From Dactylosporangium aurantiacum (GTDB lineage Bacteria > Actinomycetota > Actinomycetes > Mycobacteriales > Micromonosporaceae), in contig NZ_JNYJ01000043.1 of assembly GCF_000716715.1 (NCBI RefSeq), positions 124,001-188,000 on the forward strand: 64,000 nt of DNA, given 5' to 3'. A program made the translations under genes and the position numbers. The notes beneath the pieces were generated by a model, which did not search any database, was not told the origin of the DNA, and was given only the letters and a program-made list of their open reading frames with translations. Below, one piece after another: positions 52,010 to 62,458 of the stretch (its first letter is position 1; each line of letters begins with the position of its first letter).

Positions 52010-53074
52010 TTACCTGCGGCGTCCGCGGTCGGGGACGGCGCGCACCGGCGGCTTCTGGGCCTGCTGTGCTTCCTGTGCCTCGTCCCACTTCGCGTAGGCG
52101 TCGACGATCTCACTCACCAGCCGGTGACGCACGACGTCGGCGCTGCCGAGCTGGGCGAAGTGGACGTCTTCGACCCCGTCGAGGATCTCACGGACGACCC
52201 GGAGGCCGCTGCGGGTGCCCCCTGGGAGGTCGATCTGCGTCACGTCGCCGGTGACCACGATGCGCGAGCCGAAGCCGAGCCGGGTCAGGAACATCTTCAT
52301 CTGCTCGGGCGTGGTGTTCTGCGCCTCGTCCAGGATGATGAAGGCGTCGTTGAGCGTCCGGCCGCGCATGTACGCCAGCGGCGCGACCTCGATCGTCCCG
52401 GCGGCCATCAGCTTGGGGATGGACTCCGGGTCGATCATGTCGTGCAGGGCGTCGTAGAGCGGGCGCAGGTACGGGTCGATCTTGTCGTAGAGCGTGCCGG
52501 GCAGGAAGCCCAGCCGCTCGCCGGCCTCGACCGCCGGCCGGGTCAGGATGATCCGGTTGACCTGCTTGGCCTGCAGCGCCTGGACCGCCTTCGCCATGGC
52601 GAGGTAGGTCTTGCCGGTGCCGGCCGGGCCGATGCCGAACACGATCGTGTGCTGGTCGATCGAGTCGACGTAACGCTTCTGGCCCAGGGTCTTCGGCCGG
52701 ATGGTGCGGCCGCGGCGGGACAGGATGTTGAGGGTCAGCACCTCGGCGGGGCGCTCGGCGGAGTTCTGCTGGAGCATGCCGACGGTGCGCCGGACATTGT
52801 CCGGGGTGAGGGTCTCCCCCTTGCGCACCAGCTCGATGAGCTCGCTGAAGATGCGTTCGGCCAGGGCGTTGTCCGCGGCCGCGCCGGTGATGGTGATCTC
52901 GTTGCCCCGCACGTGCACGTCGCTGCTGACGGCCCGCTCGACGAGCTTGAGGATCTCGTCTCCCGCACCGAGCAGCCTGACCATCGTGTGCGGGTCAGGG
53001 ACCGTGATCTTGGTGATGGCCCGCACGGGCGGCTCCGACGACACTGCCGGTGCGGGGGTTGGGGTCTCGGTCAT
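52010..53074 (-). CDS. phoH: PhoH family ATPase
   Basis: A 354-residue cytosolic protein with a KH-like N-terminal region ([33 protein letters not shown]) and a helicase-like P-loop domain: [59 protein letters not shown] and [12 protein letters not shown]. PhoH-type ATPases are linked to RNA metabolism. First gene of the phoH-ybeY-corC operon. The ATG at 53074 is used. Confidence 0.95.
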   Translation of the reverse strand: MTETPTPAPAVSSEPPVRAITKITVPDPHTMVRLLGAGDEILKLVERAVSSDVHVRGNEITITGAAADNALAERIFSELIELVRKGETLTPDNVRRTVGMLQQNSAERPAEVLTLNILSRRGRTIRPKTLGQKRYVDSIDQHTIVFGIGPAGTGKTYLAMAKAVQALQAKQVNRIILTRPAVEAGERLGFLPGTLYDKIDPYLRPLYDALHDMIDPESIPKLMAAGTIEVAPLAYMRGRTLNDAFIILDEAQNTTPEQMKMFLTRLGFGSRIVVTGDVTQIDLPGGTRSGLRVVREILDGVEDVHFAQLGSADVVRHRLVSEIVDAYAKWDEAQEAQQAQKPPVRAVPDRGRRR

Positions 53075-53360
53075 ACGTCGGCCACGTGGGGCCTCAAGCA
53101 CCTGCTTCCGGGGCTCGCTCCTGCTGGCTTCATGTCTGGGATCGTCTCCAGGCTCTTCATGGTATCGGCTGACCGGCCCTCAGGCCGTTCCCATTTCTTG
53201 CCGATGCCCGATTTGTACCTTATGCAGGCAACATCGGCCTCGCCCGGATCAGGGTCGCCCGAACATGCCGTTCGCGCCGAAAGTCCGGACACGCCCGCTG
53301 CGGCGGTGGTACTGAGGCAGTGAGACGTCAGCACGACCCAACGGCAGGAGGCCCCCAGGG

Positions 53361-54131
53361 ATGGTCGAGCGCAGCGGATATGTCGACGGCGAGCCGTGCT
53401 GGGCCGATCTCGTGGCTCCCGATCTGGCCGCCGCCCAGCGGTTCTACTCGGCGCTGTTCGGCTGGACGTTCCTGGACACCGGCGCCGACTTCGGGCACTA
53501 CGTCATGTGCCTGAAGGACGGCCGGGTCGTGGCCGGGATGAGCCCGCCCATGCCGGGCGCCGAGCAGGCCCCGGCCGCCTGGAGCCTGTACCTGATGTCG
53601 CACGACCTGGAGGACACCGCCCGGCGGGTCGACGCCGGCGGCGGCAAGATCATCGTCGAGCCGATGGACATCCCGGGCAACGGCCGGATGCTGTTCGCCC
53701 TCGACCCGTCCGGCGCCGCGTTCGGCGCCTGGGAGCCCGGCCAGCACACCGGCGCGCAGCTGTACGACGAGGACGGCGCGCTGTGCTGGGCCGAGGTCAA
53801 CACCCGCGACCCCGACGCCGTCGACGCCTTCTACCAGGGCCTGTTCGGATACCGGCAGACCAGGGTCGACGCCGACGAGCAGTTCGACTACACCGCGTGG
53901 AGCCTCGGCAACGCCGACCCCGTCGCCGGGCGGCTCACCATGACCGACGCGTGGGAGGGCATCCCGCCGCACTGGATGGTGTACTTCGCCACCGCGGACA
54001 CCGACCGCGCCGCCGAACGGATCCGTTCGGCGGGCGGCCAGGTCCAGCACGGGCCGTTCGACTCCCCGCACGGCCGCATCGCGGTCGTCGTGGACCCCAA
54101 CGGCGCCGTGTTCACGATCATCTCGCGCTAG
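53361..54131 (+). CDS. Two-domain VOC family protein
   Basis: A 256-residue protein with two VOC domains, the first starting GEPCWADLVAPDLAAAQRFYSALFGWTF and the second CWAEVNTRDPDAVDAFYQGLFGYR. Domain 1 ends MLFALDPSGAAFGAWEPG and domain 2 VVVDPNGAVFTII. Members of this group may act as glyoxalase-like or antibiotic-binding proteins; the substrate is unknown. The ATG has CAGGAGG upstream. It converges on the serine hydrolase gene. Nothing else is seen in the 286-base gap to phoH. Confidence 0.88.
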   Translation: MVERSGYVDGEPCWADLVAPDLAAAQRFYSALFGWTFLDTGADFGHYVMCLKDGRVVAGMSPPMPGAEQAPAAWSLYLMSHDLEDTARRVDAGGGKIIVEPMDIPGNGRMLFALDPSGAAFGAWEPGQHTGAQLYDEDGALCWAEVNTRDPDAVDAFYQGLFGYRQTRVDADEQFDYTAWSLGNADPVAGRLTMTDAWEGIPPHWMVYFATADTDRAAERIRSAGGQVQHGPFDSPHGRIAVVVDPNGAVFTIISR

Positions 54132-54148
54132 CAGCGGCACCGGTCCCG

Positions 54149-55498
54149 CTAGAAGCGGTACCGGTCGAAGGTCTCCTGCCCCCTGGTGAAGCGGTACGTG
54201 GCCCAGTGCAGCCGCTCGACCGTGCCGTCCGCGTCGCGGGTCAGCCGCAGCAGTTCCCCGGTCTCCCGGCCGGACACGGTGCGGAACACGTCCGGCTGGC
54301 CGTCGACCGGGGCGAACACCGCCGGTGGCCGGTTCGCCGGCTGGTCGGCGGCGCGCGCCTGCAGCGTGCCGTTGTGCCAGCTGAAGACGTACTCGAAGCC
54401 CTCACCCCACCAGCGACCCAGCACTGAGCGGTACCGCTGCGGCGGGGGCGGCGCGGGCACCCACGGCGTGATGTCGGCCGGGTCGGCCTCCACCGCCGCG
54501 GCGAGCAGCTGGTGCGCCAGGTCGATGACCTCACCGGCGGTGCCGGACGAGCCGAGCGCCGCCGCGCCGAACGCGCCCGGCGTGCCGGCCCCGCCGACCC
54601 GCCCGTAGGCGCCGGCCAGGAACCCCGGCATCGCGCCGTCGTGCCCCACGTGCACGATCCGCTCGGCGCCCTGCTGCGGCTGCAGGATCAGCCCGAGCCC
54701 CAGCCCGCGCGCCCACAGCACGTCCTCGGTGACGGCCCGCGGCGCCCGCATCTCCTCGACCGTCGCCGCGGCCAGCACCGTCTCGGCGGGGTCGACGGCC
54801 TTCGGGTCGGCCAGGAACGCCGCCCACTTCGCCAGGTCGGCCGCGGTGCTCCACAGCTGCGCGGCCGGGCCGACCGCACCGAAGTCGTCCGGCGGCTCCG
54901 GGTGCGCGTAGTCCGACCACGCGTCCACCTGGTACCCCACGACCGGGCGGCTCGGCGTCACGACCGTGTCGTCCAGGCCCAGCGGGTCGAGGATCCGCTC
55001 CCGCAGCACCTCCTCCCAGGTGCCGCCGCGCAGCCCCCCGGCGAGGTGGCCGAGCAGCGCGATCGCCAGGTTCGAGTAGTGGAACCGCTGCCCCGGCGGC
55101 AGCACCCGCTCCGCCCGGTCGAGCTGGTCGAGCAGCGTGTCGACGTCCGGCGCCTGCATCGTGTCCCAGACGTCGCCGAACGGCTCGCGCTGCAGCCCCG
55201 ACAGGTGCGACAGCATCCGCCCGACGGTCAGGTCGCCGTGCGCCTTCACCGGCAGGTGCCGCGAGATCGGGTCGTCGAGCTCCAGCAGCCCGTCGTCGCG
55301 GCACTGCATCACCAGCACCGCGGTGAAGGTCTTCGTGACCGAGCCGATCCGCAGCTGGCTGCGCTCGTCGACGTCGGTGCCGACGGTGAACGTCCACAGC
55401 GGCCGGTCGGCGCGGTGGATCGCCACGCTCAGCGCCGGCACCCGCGCGTCGGCCTGGACCTGCCGGGCGAGCCGCTCGTACCGCTCGTGCGCCGTCAT
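54149..55498 (-). CDS. Serine hydrolase (class C beta-lactamase/esterase family)
   Basis: A 449-residue protein of the penicillin-binding-protein-like fold. The catalytic SxxK is in RIGSVTKTFTAVLVMQ, and the YxN motif in FHYSNLAIALLGHL. A C-terminal extension of about 100 residues forms a separate domain. No signal peptide is visible, so it is probably cytosolic and acts as an esterase or D-amino peptidase. It starts with a four-base ATGA overlap with the HIT gene. Confidence 0.88.
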   Translation of the reverse strand: MTAHERYERLARQVQADARVPALSVAIHRADRPLWTFTVGTDVDERSQLRIGSVTKTFTAVLVMQCRDDGLLELDDPISRHLPVKAHGDLTVGRMLSHLSGLQREPFGDVWDTMQAPDVDTLLDQLDRAERVLPPGQRFHYSNLAIALLGHLAGGLRGGTWEEVLRERILDPLGLDDTVVTPSRPVVGYQVDAWSDYAHPEPPDDFGAVGPAAQLWSTAADLAKWAAFLADPKAVDPAETVLAAATVEEMRAPRAVTEDVLWARGLGLGLILQPQQGAERIVHVGHDGAMPGFLAGAYGRVGGAGTPGAFGAAALGSSGTAGEVIDLAHQLLAAAVEADPADITPWVPAPPPPQRYRSVLGRWWGEGFEYVFSWHNGTLQARAADQPANRPPAVFAPVDGQPDVFRTVSGRETGELLRLTRDADGTVERLHWATYRFTRGQETFDRYRF

Positions 55499-55845
55499 AC
55501 CGACAGCATCCGGCCGAGCGGCCGGCCGCCGAGCACGTGCCCGTGGACGTGGAAGACCTCCTGGCCGCCGTGCGCGCCGACGTTGAAGATGAGCCGGTAC
55601 CCGTCCCCGGTCAGCCCCTCCTGCTCGGCGACCGCGGCGCAGGCGGCCAGCACCGTCCCGGCCAGCGCCGGATCGGCGACGGCGAGCGTCGCGACGTCGC
55701 GGTGGTGCGCCTTGGAAATCACCAGCACGTGCACCGGCGCCTTCGGGTCGATGTCACGGAAGGCCAGGGTGTCGTCGGTCTCGTGGACGACCGTCGCCGG
55801 GATCTCACCCGCGACGATGCGGCAGAACAGGCAGTCATCAGTCAC
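55495..55845 (-). CDS. HIT family hydrolase
   Basis: A 116-residue protein of the histidine triad superfamily, hydrolysing nucleotide-phosphoramides or related bonds. The start CLFCRIVAGEIPATVVHETDD and the triad FHVHGHVLGGRPLGRM are typical of the HinT type. The GTG at 55845 is the start, divergent from the SDR gene. It is coupled to the serine hydrolase by an ATGA overlap. Confidence 0.93.
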   Translation of the reverse strand: MTDDCLFCRIVAGEIPATVVHETDDTLAFRDIDPKAPVHVLVISKAHHRDVATLAVADPALAGTVLAACAAVAEQEGLTGDGYRLIFNVGAHGGQEVFHVHGHVLGGRPLGRMLSV

Positions 55846-55878
55846 AGTCGCATCGTAGGCGGCCGGTAGGGTGCTGCC

Positions 55879-56616
55879 ATGGCTGGACGCAAGGTGTTGG
55901 TGACCGGGGCATCCCGCGGTATCGGCGAGGCGGTCGCGCGGGCGTTCGCCGCGGCGGGCGACACGGTGGCGGTGCACCACCGCGACTCGGCGGACCTCGC
56001 CGGCAAGGTCCGCGACGCGCTGCCCGGCGACGGGCACGTGATCGTCTCCGGCGACCTGACCGACCCGGCGGCGGTGCGGGCCTTCGTCGACGGCGCCGCG
56101 CTGTCCCTCGGCGGCCTCGACGTGGTGGTCAACAACGCCGCCGTCGCGGTCGAGCACCCGATCCTGGAGCAGGACTACGCGGCCTGGCAGGCGGCCTGGC
56201 GGGGGACCCTCGCGGCCAACCTCACCGGCCCCGCGAACGTCTGCTGGTGCGCGGCCCGGCACCTGGGCGAGGGCGGCAGGATCGTCAACGTCTCCTCGCG
56301 CGGCGCGTACCGCGGCGAACCCCGCTACCCGGCGTACGGCGCGGCGAAGGCCGGCCTCAACTCCCTGACCCAGTCCCTCGCCCTGGCCCTTGCCCCGCGC
56401 GGGATCGCGGTGACCGCGGTCGCACCCGGGTTCGTCGCCACGGACATGGGCAACGCCATCATGGACGCCGGCGACGGTGCCGCGATCCGCGCGCAGAGCC
56501 CGTTCAACCGGGTGGCGCGCCCCGAGGAGGTCGCCGAGGCGGTGCTGTTCCTCGCCGGCTCCGAATGGTCCTCGGGCGCCGTCCTCGACCTCAACGGCGC
56601 GTCGTACTTCCGCTGA
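55879..56616 (+). CDS. Short-chain dehydrogenase/reductase (FabG-like)
   Basis: A 245-residue NAD(P)-dependent oxidoreductase: TGASRGIGEAVARAF cofactor loop, NNAAVAVEHP, catalytic Ser in IVNVSSRGAYRG, and YGAAKAGLNSL with Tyr and Lys. The FVATDMG loop and C-terminal SSGAVLDLNGASYFR are typical. Close to FabG-type ketoreductases, but the substrate is uncertain. Divergent from the HIT gene; converges on rsmE. Confidence 0.92.
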   Translation: MAGRKVLVTGASRGIGEAVARAFAAAGDTVAVHHRDSADLAGKVRDALPGDGHVIVSGDLTDPAAVRAFVDGAALSLGGLDVVVNNAAVAVEHPILEQDYAAWQAAWRGTLAANLTGPANVCWCAARHLGEGGRIVNVSSRGAYRGEPRYPAYGAAKAGLNSLTQSLALALAPRGIAVTAVAPGFVATDMGNAIMDAGDGAAIRAQSPFNRVARPEEVAEAVLFLAGSEWSSGAVLDLNGASYFR

Positions 56617-56646
56617 CGGGCGCGATCTCCAGCGCCCGGCCGCCGG

Positions 56647-57342
56647 TCACCAGCGGCCGAGGCGGACCGACAGGACGGCCAGGGCGGCCGCGCCCGCCGT
56701 CGACGTGCGCAGGATCTCGCGGCCCAGCCGGACCGGCACCGCGTCCGGGAACGCGGCCAGCTCCTCCGGCGCGATGCCGCCCTCGGGGCCGACGACCAGC
56801 GTGATGTCGCCGGCGAGGGGCACCGTCGACAGCGGCGCCGACGCCTCCTCGTGCAGCAGGAGCACCGTGCCGGTCAGGGCGAGCTGCTTCGTGGTCCGCG
56901 CGTCGGTGACCTCGGGCAGCCAGGCCCGGCGGGACTGCTTGACCGCCTCGCGGACCGTGGCCCGCCAGCGCTCGACCGGCTTCGCGTCCTTCCACCGGGC
57001 GATGCTGCGGGCCGCCTGCCAGGGCACGATGCGGTCCACGCCCAGCTCGGTCATCAGCTGGACGGCCAGCTCCGCCCGCTCCCCCTTGGCGATGCCCTGC
57101 ACGACGGTGATCCGCGGGTCGTGCGGCGCGACCCGCTCACGGTCGAGCAGGTCGAGGTCGAGGGCGCCCTTGTGCGCCGCGGCGACCGTCGCGCGCAGCA
57201 GCCCACCCCGGCCGTCGGACAGCAGCAGCGCCTCCCCGGCACCGAGGCGCTGCACGTTGGCCGCGTGGTGCCCCTCGGGCCCGTCGAGCCGCCACCGGTC
57301 CCCGGCCGGCAGCTCGGGGACCAGGAACAGCGGCAGGCTCAC
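56647..57342 (-). CDS. rsmE: 16S rRNA (uracil-N3-)-methyltransferase RsmE
   Basis: A 231-residue SPOUT-class methyltransferase that modifies U1498 of 16S rRNA. The PUA-like N-terminus ([35 protein letters not shown]) and the SPOUT knot ([38 protein letters not shown]) are clear. The GTG start overlaps the dnaJ stop by four bases. Confidence 0.95.
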   Translation of the reverse strand: MSLPLFLVPELPAGDRWRLDGPEGHHAANVQRLGAGEALLLSDGRGGLLRATVAAAHKGALDLDLLDRERVAPHDPRITVVQGIAKGERAELAVQLMTELGVDRIVPWQAARSIARWKDAKPVERWRATVREAVKQSRRAWLPEVTDARTTKQLALTGTVLLLHEEASAPLSTVPLAGDITLVVGPEGGIAPEELAAFPDAVPVRLGREILRTSTAGAAALAVLSVRLGRW

Positions 57343-58463
57343 GCGTGGCCGTTGAACGCGTCGCGCACCCGGGAGAAGAACCCGCCCTGCTTCGACAGCT
57401 CCGCGACCTCCTCGCCGCGGGTGCGGGCGAACTCGCGCAGCAGCTTCTCCTGCTCCGGCTCCAGCCGGGTCGGGGTCCGCACGTCGAGGTGGACGTGCAG
57501 GTCACCGCGGCCGGTGCCGCGCAGGTGCGGCACGCCCTTGCCGCGGATGCGCAGGGTCTGGTTCGGCTGGGTGCCGGCCTTGACGTCGACCGTCTCCTCG
57601 CCGTCCAGGGTCTTGATCGTGAGCCGGGTGCCGAGCGCCGCCGCCGTCATCGGGACGGTGACCCGGCAGTGCAGGTCGTCGTCCTTGCGGGAGTACACGT
57701 CGTGCGGGCGCTCGTGGATCTCGACATACAGGTCGCCGGGCGGGCCGCCGCCGGGGCCGACCTCGCCCTGCTGGGCGAGGCGGATGCGCATGCCGTCCTC
57801 GACCCCGGAGGGGATCTTCACGGTCAGGGTGCGGCGGGTGCGGACCCGGCCGTCGCCGCCGCAGGTCGCGCACGGGTGCGGGATGACGGTGCCGAAGCCC
57901 TGGCAGGCCGAGCAGGGCCGGGCCGAGACGACCTGGCCGAGGAACGTGCGCTGCACCGACTGGACCTCGCCGCGGCCGCCGCAGATCTCACACGTCTGCG
58001 GGTGGGTGTTGGGCGCGGTGCCGGCACCACTGCAGGTGGAGCAGACGACCGCGGTGTCCACGGTGATCGGCGCCTCGACGCCGAACGCGGTCTCGTGCAG
58101 GTCGAGGTCGAGGCGCAGGATCGCGTCGGCGCCCGGCCGGATCCGCGGGCGCGGCCCACGGCTGGCGGTCGTGCCGAAGAACGCGTCCATGATGTCCTGG
58201 AACCCGACGAACGCGCCGCCCTGCGGCCCGCCACCGCCGCCACCGGGCGCGAGGGGGTCGCCGCCGAGGTCGACCATCTCCCGCTTGCGCGGGTCGGACA
58301 GCACCTCGTAGGCCGCGTTGATCTCCTTGAACTTCTCCTGTGCCACGGGGTCCGGATTGACATCCGGGTGGAACTCGCGCGCCAACCGCCGGTAGGCGCG
58401 CTTGATCTCGTCGGCCGTGGAGTCCCGCTTGACACCGAGAATCCCGTAGTAGTCCTTCGCCAC
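57339..58463 (-). CDS. dnaJ: Molecular chaperone DnaJ (DnaJ2)
   Basis: A 374-residue class I J-protein, co-chaperone of DnaK. The J domain has [10 protein letters not shown] at the HPD motif, a Gly-rich linker follows, and the zinc domain has four CxxCxGxG units ([32 protein letters not shown]). The substrate-binding C-terminal domains are complete. It follows hrcA by 32 bases and overlaps rsmE, an operon under CIRCE/HrcA control, as in other actinobacteria. Confidence 0.97.
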   Translation of the reverse strand: MAKDYYGILGVKRDSTADEIKRAYRRLAREFHPDVNPDPVAQEKFKEINAAYEVLSDPRKREMVDLGGDPLAPGGGGGGPQGGAFVGFQDIMDAFFGTTASRGPRPRIRPGADAILRLDLDLHETAFGVEAPITVDTAVVCSTCSGAGTAPNTHPQTCEICGGRGEVQSVQRTFLGQVVSARPCSACQGFGTVIPHPCATCGGDGRVRTRRTLTVKIPSGVEDGMRIRLAQQGEVGPGGGPPGDLYVEIHERPHDVYSRKDDDLHCRVTVPMTAAALGTRLTIKTLDGEETVDVKAGTQPNQTLRIRGKGVPHLRGTGRGDLHVHLDVRTPTRLEPEQEKLLREFARTRGEEVAELSKQGGFFSRVRDAFNGHA

Positions 58464-58495
58464 TGAGTCCTATGCCCCTGACTCGTCCATGAGGT

Positions 58496-59518
58496 TCAAC
58501 TTTGTCCCAGCAGATCGCCGACGTAGCGTGCCACGGCGCGCACCGTCGCGATGTTGCCGGGGTAGTCCATCCGGGTCGGCCCCAGCACACCCATGCCGCC
58601 GACGACGATGGAGCCCGGCCCGTAGCCGGTCGCCACGATCGACGCGCTGCGCAGGTCCTCGATCTCGTTCTCGTCGCCGATGCGGACCCTGGTCATGCTC
58701 GGCTCGACCTCGCCGAAGAGCTTGAGCAGGATGACCTCCTCCTCGAGCGCCTCCAGGATCGGTCGCAGGGAGCCCTGGAAGTCCAGCAGGCCGCCGCGGG
58801 CGAGGTTGGCGGTGCCCGCCAGGGCGATCCGCTCCTCGCTGCGCTCGACCAGGGTCTCCAGCAGCACCGTCGACAGGGCGGTCATCGGCGGTCGCAGGCT
58901 CGGTGCGGTCTCCTCGACGAGCGCCTCGACCAGGGGCGGGGTGTCGACGAGGCGCTTGCCGACCAGTTTCTCGTTGATCCTGCGGCGCAGCTCGGTGACG
59001 TCGTCGGCGAGGATCGGGCCGGGCAGGTCGACCAGGCGCTGCTCGACCCGGCCGGTCTCGGCGATCATGACGACCATCAGCCGGGTGGTGGAGATCGGCA
59101 CCAGCTCGAAGTGCCGCACGCTGGCCCGCGACAGGCTCGGATACTGCACGACGGCGACCTGCCGGGTCAGCTGCGCGAGCAGCCGCACTGTGCGGTGCAC
59201 CACGTCGTCGAGGTCGACCGCGCCGATCAGGAACCGCTCGATCGCCCGCCGCTCGGCGGGGCTGAGCGGCTTGACCCGCGACAGCTTGTCGACGAACAGC
59301 CGGTAGCCGGCGTCGGTGGGCACCCGGCCGGCGCTGGTGTGCGGCTGCCGGATGTAGCCCTCCTCCTCGAGGACGGCCATGTCGTTGCGGACCGTCGCCG
59401 GGGAGACGCGCAGGTTGTGCCGCTCGACGAGGGCCTTGCTGCCGACGGGCTCCTGGGTGGCGACGTAGTCCTCGACGATGGCACGCAGCACCTCGAGCTT
59501 CCGGTCGTCGAGCGCCAC
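58496..59518 (-). CDS. hrcA: Heat-inducible transcription repressor HrcA
   Basis: A 340-residue repressor of heat-shock genes. The winged helix ([70 protein letters not shown]) is followed by the GAF-like domain. The GTG at 59518 with GGGAGG upstream is chosen because family members start [11 protein letters not shown]. An ideal CIRCE site lies just upstream. Confidence 0.96.
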   Translation of the reverse strand: MALDDRKLEVLRAIVEDYVATQEPVGSKALVERHNLRVSPATVRNDMAVLEEEGYIRQPHTSAGRVPTDAGYRLFVDKLSRVKPLSPAERRAIERFLIGAVDLDDVVHRTVRLLAQLTRQVAVVQYPSLSRASVRHFELVPISTTRLMVVMIAETGRVEQRLVDLPGPILADDVTELRRRINEKLVGKRLVDTPPLVEALVEETAPSLRPPMTALSTVLLETLVERSEERIALAGTANLARGGLLDFQGSLRPILEALEEEVILLKLFGEVEPSMTRVRIGDENEIEDLRSASIVATGYGPGSIVVGGMGVLGPTRMDYPGNIATVRAVARYVGDLLGQS

Positions 59519-59535
59519 ACGCACCTCCCCAAGAA

Positions 59536-59562
59536 CTGGCACTCCCACTTTGCGAGTGCCAG
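59536..59562 (-). promoter_or_regulatory. CIRCE element (HrcA operator)
   Basis: CTGGCACTC-N9-GAGTGCCAG is a perfect 9-9-9 inverted repeat, differing from the CIRCE consensus TTAGCACTC-N9-GAGTGCTAA only at the outer bases. It lies 17 bases upstream of the hrcA GTG, so HrcA autoregulation of hrcA-dnaJ-rsmE is expected. Confidence 0.95.
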
Positions 59563-59702
59563 TCTACGTCGCGTCCGCCGCCCACGGAATGATCGTCATG
59601 TGTGCGAACCGCCGCTATTGGGATGGTCTGCGGGAACTTTGTCCAAAAGAAGTCATGCCGCGTCGCTGGCGATCCTTGATCGGTACCCCTACCGTGGCCC
59701 CC

Positions 59703-60329
59703 ATGAGTGAACCACCTCGCCCTGGGGAGTATGGCGTTCCGCAGGACCCCAACACCCCTCCCTCGTATTCGATGCCGGGCGGGGCACAGTATCCGCCGCC
59801 GGCACCCGACTACTCCCAGCAGCCGCCGGTCTCCGGTGGCGGGTACCCGCCGCCCACCAGCGGCGCGGGCTACCAGGACCCGAACGCCTACCAGCAGCCG
59901 GGCGGCTACCAGCAGCCCGGTGGCTACCAGCAGCCCGGCGGTTACCAGCAGCCGGGCCAGTACGGCTACCAGCAGCCGGGCGGCTACCCCGGCGCCGCTC
60001 CGGTCGGTTACGCCAACAGCGACGAGAAGACCTGGGCCCTGATCGCCCACTTCGGTGGCATCTTCTTCGGCTTCATCGCCCCGCTGGTCGCGCTGCTGGT
60101 CAAGGGCAACGAGTCGCCCACGGTCAAGGCGCACGCGAACGAGGCGCTGAACTTCCACATCACGTGGGGGATCATCCTGTTCGTCGGTGCCCTGCTGTCG
60201 ATCTGCACGTTCGGCGTGACCCTCATCGTGCCCTGGATCATCATCATCGTGTTCGCGATCATCGCCGGCATGAAGGCCAACGGCGGCGAGCTGTACCGCT
60301 ACCCGATGACGTACCGCTTCATCAAGTAG
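59703..60329 (+). CDS. DUF4870 domain membrane protein with a YQQPGG-repeat N-terminus
   Basis: A 208-residue protein with a Pro/Gly/Gln/Tyr-rich N-terminus containing several YQQPGG units (about residues 63-95), followed by DUF4870: ALIAHFGGIFFGFIAPLVALLVKG, the HANEALNFHITWGIILFVGALLSIC helix and a last helix IVPWIIIIVFAIIAGM. Such proteins are small integral membrane proteins of unknown function, common in actinobacteria. The ATG at 59703 gives MSEPPRPGEYG. A terminator follows. Confidence 0.9.
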   Translation: MSEPPRPGEYGVPQDPNTPPSYSMPGGAQYPPPAPDYSQQPPVSGGGYPPPTSGAGYQDPNAYQQPGGYQQPGGYQQPGGYQQPGQYGYQQPGGYPGAAPVGYANSDEKTWALIAHFGGIFFGFIAPLVALLVKGNESPTVKAHANEALNFHITWGIILFVGALLSICTFGVTLIVPWIIIIVFAIIAGMKANGGELYRYPMTYRFIK

Positions 60330-60344
60330 GCATCGACGCGCGAA

Positions 60345-60369
60345 GGGGCGGCCCGCGGCCGCCCCTTTT
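60345..60369 (+). terminator. Rho-independent terminator
   Basis: GGGGCGGCC-CGC-GGCCGCCCC-TTTT: a perfect 9-bp GC stem with a 3-base loop and a run of four T. It ends the DUF4870 gene on the + strand and precedes the convergent hemW gene end by 6 bases. Confidence 0.9.
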
Positions 60370-60375
60370 CCGTGC

Positions 60376-61572
60376 TCAGGTCAGGGCGCGCGCGACCCCG
60401 TCGGCGAGCAGCCGGCCGCGCAGGGTCAGCACCGCCCGGCCCGCCGCGAACGCCGCCGCGTCCAGCTGCCCGTCGGCGAGGCAGTCCCGGGCCCCGGCCA
60501 GGCCGGCCTCGTCGAGCACCGCCAGCGGCAGCCCGTCGGCGAGCCGGATGCGCAGCAGCACGTCCTCCATGTGCCGTTCCTGCGGCGTCAGTACCTCCCG
60601 CGCGTGGCCGGGCGACGCGCCGCCGGCCAGCCGGGCCGCGTACGCGTGCGGGTGCTTCACGTTCCACCACCGCACCCCCCGCACGTGGCTGTGCGCGCCG
60701 GGCCCGAGCCCCCACCAGTCGCCGCCGCGCCAGTAGAGCTCGTTGTGCCGGCAGGGCGAGTCGCGGGACCAGTTCGACACCTCGTACCACGTCATGCCGG
60801 CGGCGGTCAGGGCCTCCTCGGCGGCCAGGTAGCGGTCGGCGGCCACGTCGTCGTCGGGGAAGGGCAGCTCACCGCGGCGCATCCGGGCCGCCAGCCGGGT
60901 GCCGTCCTCGACGATCAGCGCGTACGCGCTCACGTGGTCGACCCCGGCGCCGATCACGGTGCGCAGCGAGGCGGCGAAGTCCTCGGGGCGCTCGCCGGGG
61001 GTGCCGTAGATGAGGTCGAGGTTGACCCGCTCGAACCCGGCGGCGTGCGCCTCGGCGACGGCGGCCGCGGGCCGGCCGGGCGTGTGCCGCCGGTCGAGCA
61101 CCGCCAGGACCCCGGGCGCGACGGACTGCATGCCGAGGGAGATCCGGTTGAACCCGGCGCCGCGCAGCCGCCGCAGGCCGGCCGCGTCGACCGACTCCGG
61201 GTTGGCCTCCGTGGTCACCTCCGCGTCGCCGGCCAGCCCCCAGGTGCGGTCGATGCCCTCCAGGATGCGGCCCAGCTCCGACGGCGGCAGCAGCGTCGGT
61301 GTGCCGCCGCCGAAGAAGATCGTGTCGACCCGGGGCGGCGCGACCACCTTCGCGGCCAGGGCCAGCTCGTCGAGCACCTGCTCGGCGTAGCCGGCGCTGA
61401 GCACGCCCTCGTCGGCGGTGTAGGTGTTGAAGTCGCAGTACCCGCAGCGGGTGGCGCAGAACGGGACGTGGACGTAGACCCCGAACCCGGCCTCCCCCGC
61501 CGCGTCGGCGACCCCGTCGGGCAGCGCGCCGTCGCGCGGGATCGGCTCGCCTTCTGGCAGTGTTCCGGGCAT
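60376..61572 (-). CDS. hemW: Radical SAM family heme chaperone HemW
   Basis: A 398-residue radical SAM protein with the cluster-binding CxxxCxxC motif in VHVPFCATRCGYCDFNTYT. Other typical parts are FFGGGTPTLLP and EANPESVD. HemW binds heme and inserts it into respiratory enzymes; older annotation calls it oxygen-independent coproporphyrinogen III oxidase. The ATG at 61572 is preferred to a GTG at 61617. It lies next to hrcA-dnaJ as in many Gram-positive bacteria. Confidence 0.93.
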   Translation of the reverse strand: MPGTLPEGEPIPRDGALPDGVADAAGEAGFGVYVHVPFCATRCGYCDFNTYTADEGVLSAGYAEQVLDELALAAKVVAPPRVDTIFFGGGTPTLLPPSELGRILEGIDRTWGLAGDAEVTTEANPESVDAAGLRRLRGAGFNRISLGMQSVAPGVLAVLDRRHTPGRPAAAVAEAHAAGFERVNLDLIYGTPGERPEDFAASLRTVIGAGVDHVSAYALIVEDGTRLAARMRRGELPFPDDDVAADRYLAAEEALTAAGMTWYEVSNWSRDSPCRHNELYWRGGDWWGLGPGAHSHVRGVRWWNVKHPHAYAARLAGGASPGHAREVLTPQERHMEDVLLRIRLADGLPLAVLDEAGLAGARDCLADGQLDAAAFAAGRAVLTLRGRLLADGVARALT

Positions 61573-61589
61573 TTCACTAGTGTGCCCGC

Positions 61590-62366
61590 ATGCCACTCGT
61601 ACGGTCACAGACGGCACAGGGCGTGGCCACCGTCACGCTCGACAGCCCGACCAACCGCAACGCGCTGTCGACGGCCCTGATCGAGGAGCTGCTCGCGGCC
61701 CTGGCGGCCGCCGACGCCGACGTCTCGGTGCGGGTCGTGGTCCTCACCCACACCGGCCCGGTGTTCTGCTCCGGGGCGGACCTGAAGGAGACCGCGGCCG
61801 CGTTCGGGTCGGGCCGGCCGCCGATCAACCGGCTCGGCGAGGTGCTGACCGCGATCTGGGAGAGCCCGAAACCGGTCGTCGCGCGGCTGACCGGCCCGGC
61901 GCGCGCCGGGGGCCTGGGGCTCGTCGCCGCCGCCGACATCGCGGTCTGCTCCCTCGACGCGACGTTCGCGTTCTCCGAGGTGCGCATCGGCGTGATCCCG
62001 GCGGTGATCTCCGCCACCGTGCTGCCGCGGCTGTCCCCGCGGGCCGCCGCCGAGCTGTTCCTGACCGGCGACGTCTTCGACGGTGCCCGGGCCCGCGAGA
62101 TCGGCCTCGTCACGGCCGCCGTGCCGGCCGACGAGGTCGACGCGGCCGTCGCGTCGTTCGTCGCGTCGCTGGTCCGCGGTGCGCCCGGCGCCCTGCGCGG
62201 CACCAAGGAACTGCTCCGCCGACGGAAAGCCGACACGTTCAGTGACGAGCTGGCGGCCATGACGGAGCTGTCGGTGTCGTACTTCGGTTCCGCGGAGGGA
62301 ATCGAGGGAATCATGTCATTCCGGGACAAAAGACGACCAAACTGGATCCCTGACGGCGTCAGCTGA
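61590..62366 (+). CDS. Enoyl-CoA hydratase/isomerase family protein
   Basis: A 258-residue crotonase-fold protein with oxyanion-hole segments PVFCSGADLKE and LTGPARAGGLGLVAAADIAVC, and the later FAFSEVRIGVIPAVISATVLPRL. The subgroup is close to methylglutaconyl-CoA hydratase-type enzymes. The catalytic Glu position is occupied by Glu in FSEVRIG, consistent with a hydratase. It is 17 bases from the divergent hemW start. Confidence 0.9.
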   Translation: MPLVRSQTAQGVATVTLDSPTNRNALSTALIEELLAALAAADADVSVRVVVLTHTGPVFCSGADLKETAAAFGSGRPPINRLGEVLTAIWESPKPVVARLTGPARAGGLGLVAAADIAVCSLDATFAFSEVRIGVIPAVISATVLPRLSPRAAAELFLTGDVFDGARAREIGLVTAAVPADEVDAAVASFVASLVRGAPGALRGTKELLRRRKADTFSDELAAMTELSVSYFGSAEGIEGIMSFRDKRRPNWIPDGVS

Positions 62367-62458
62367 ACGGCCGGACTCGCCTCCACCGCGTGTGGAACAC
62401 GGGAGGGCAGTGGCGGGCGGGACGTACGCTGGTCGAGTTCTCAGGTCGGGAGGTGACG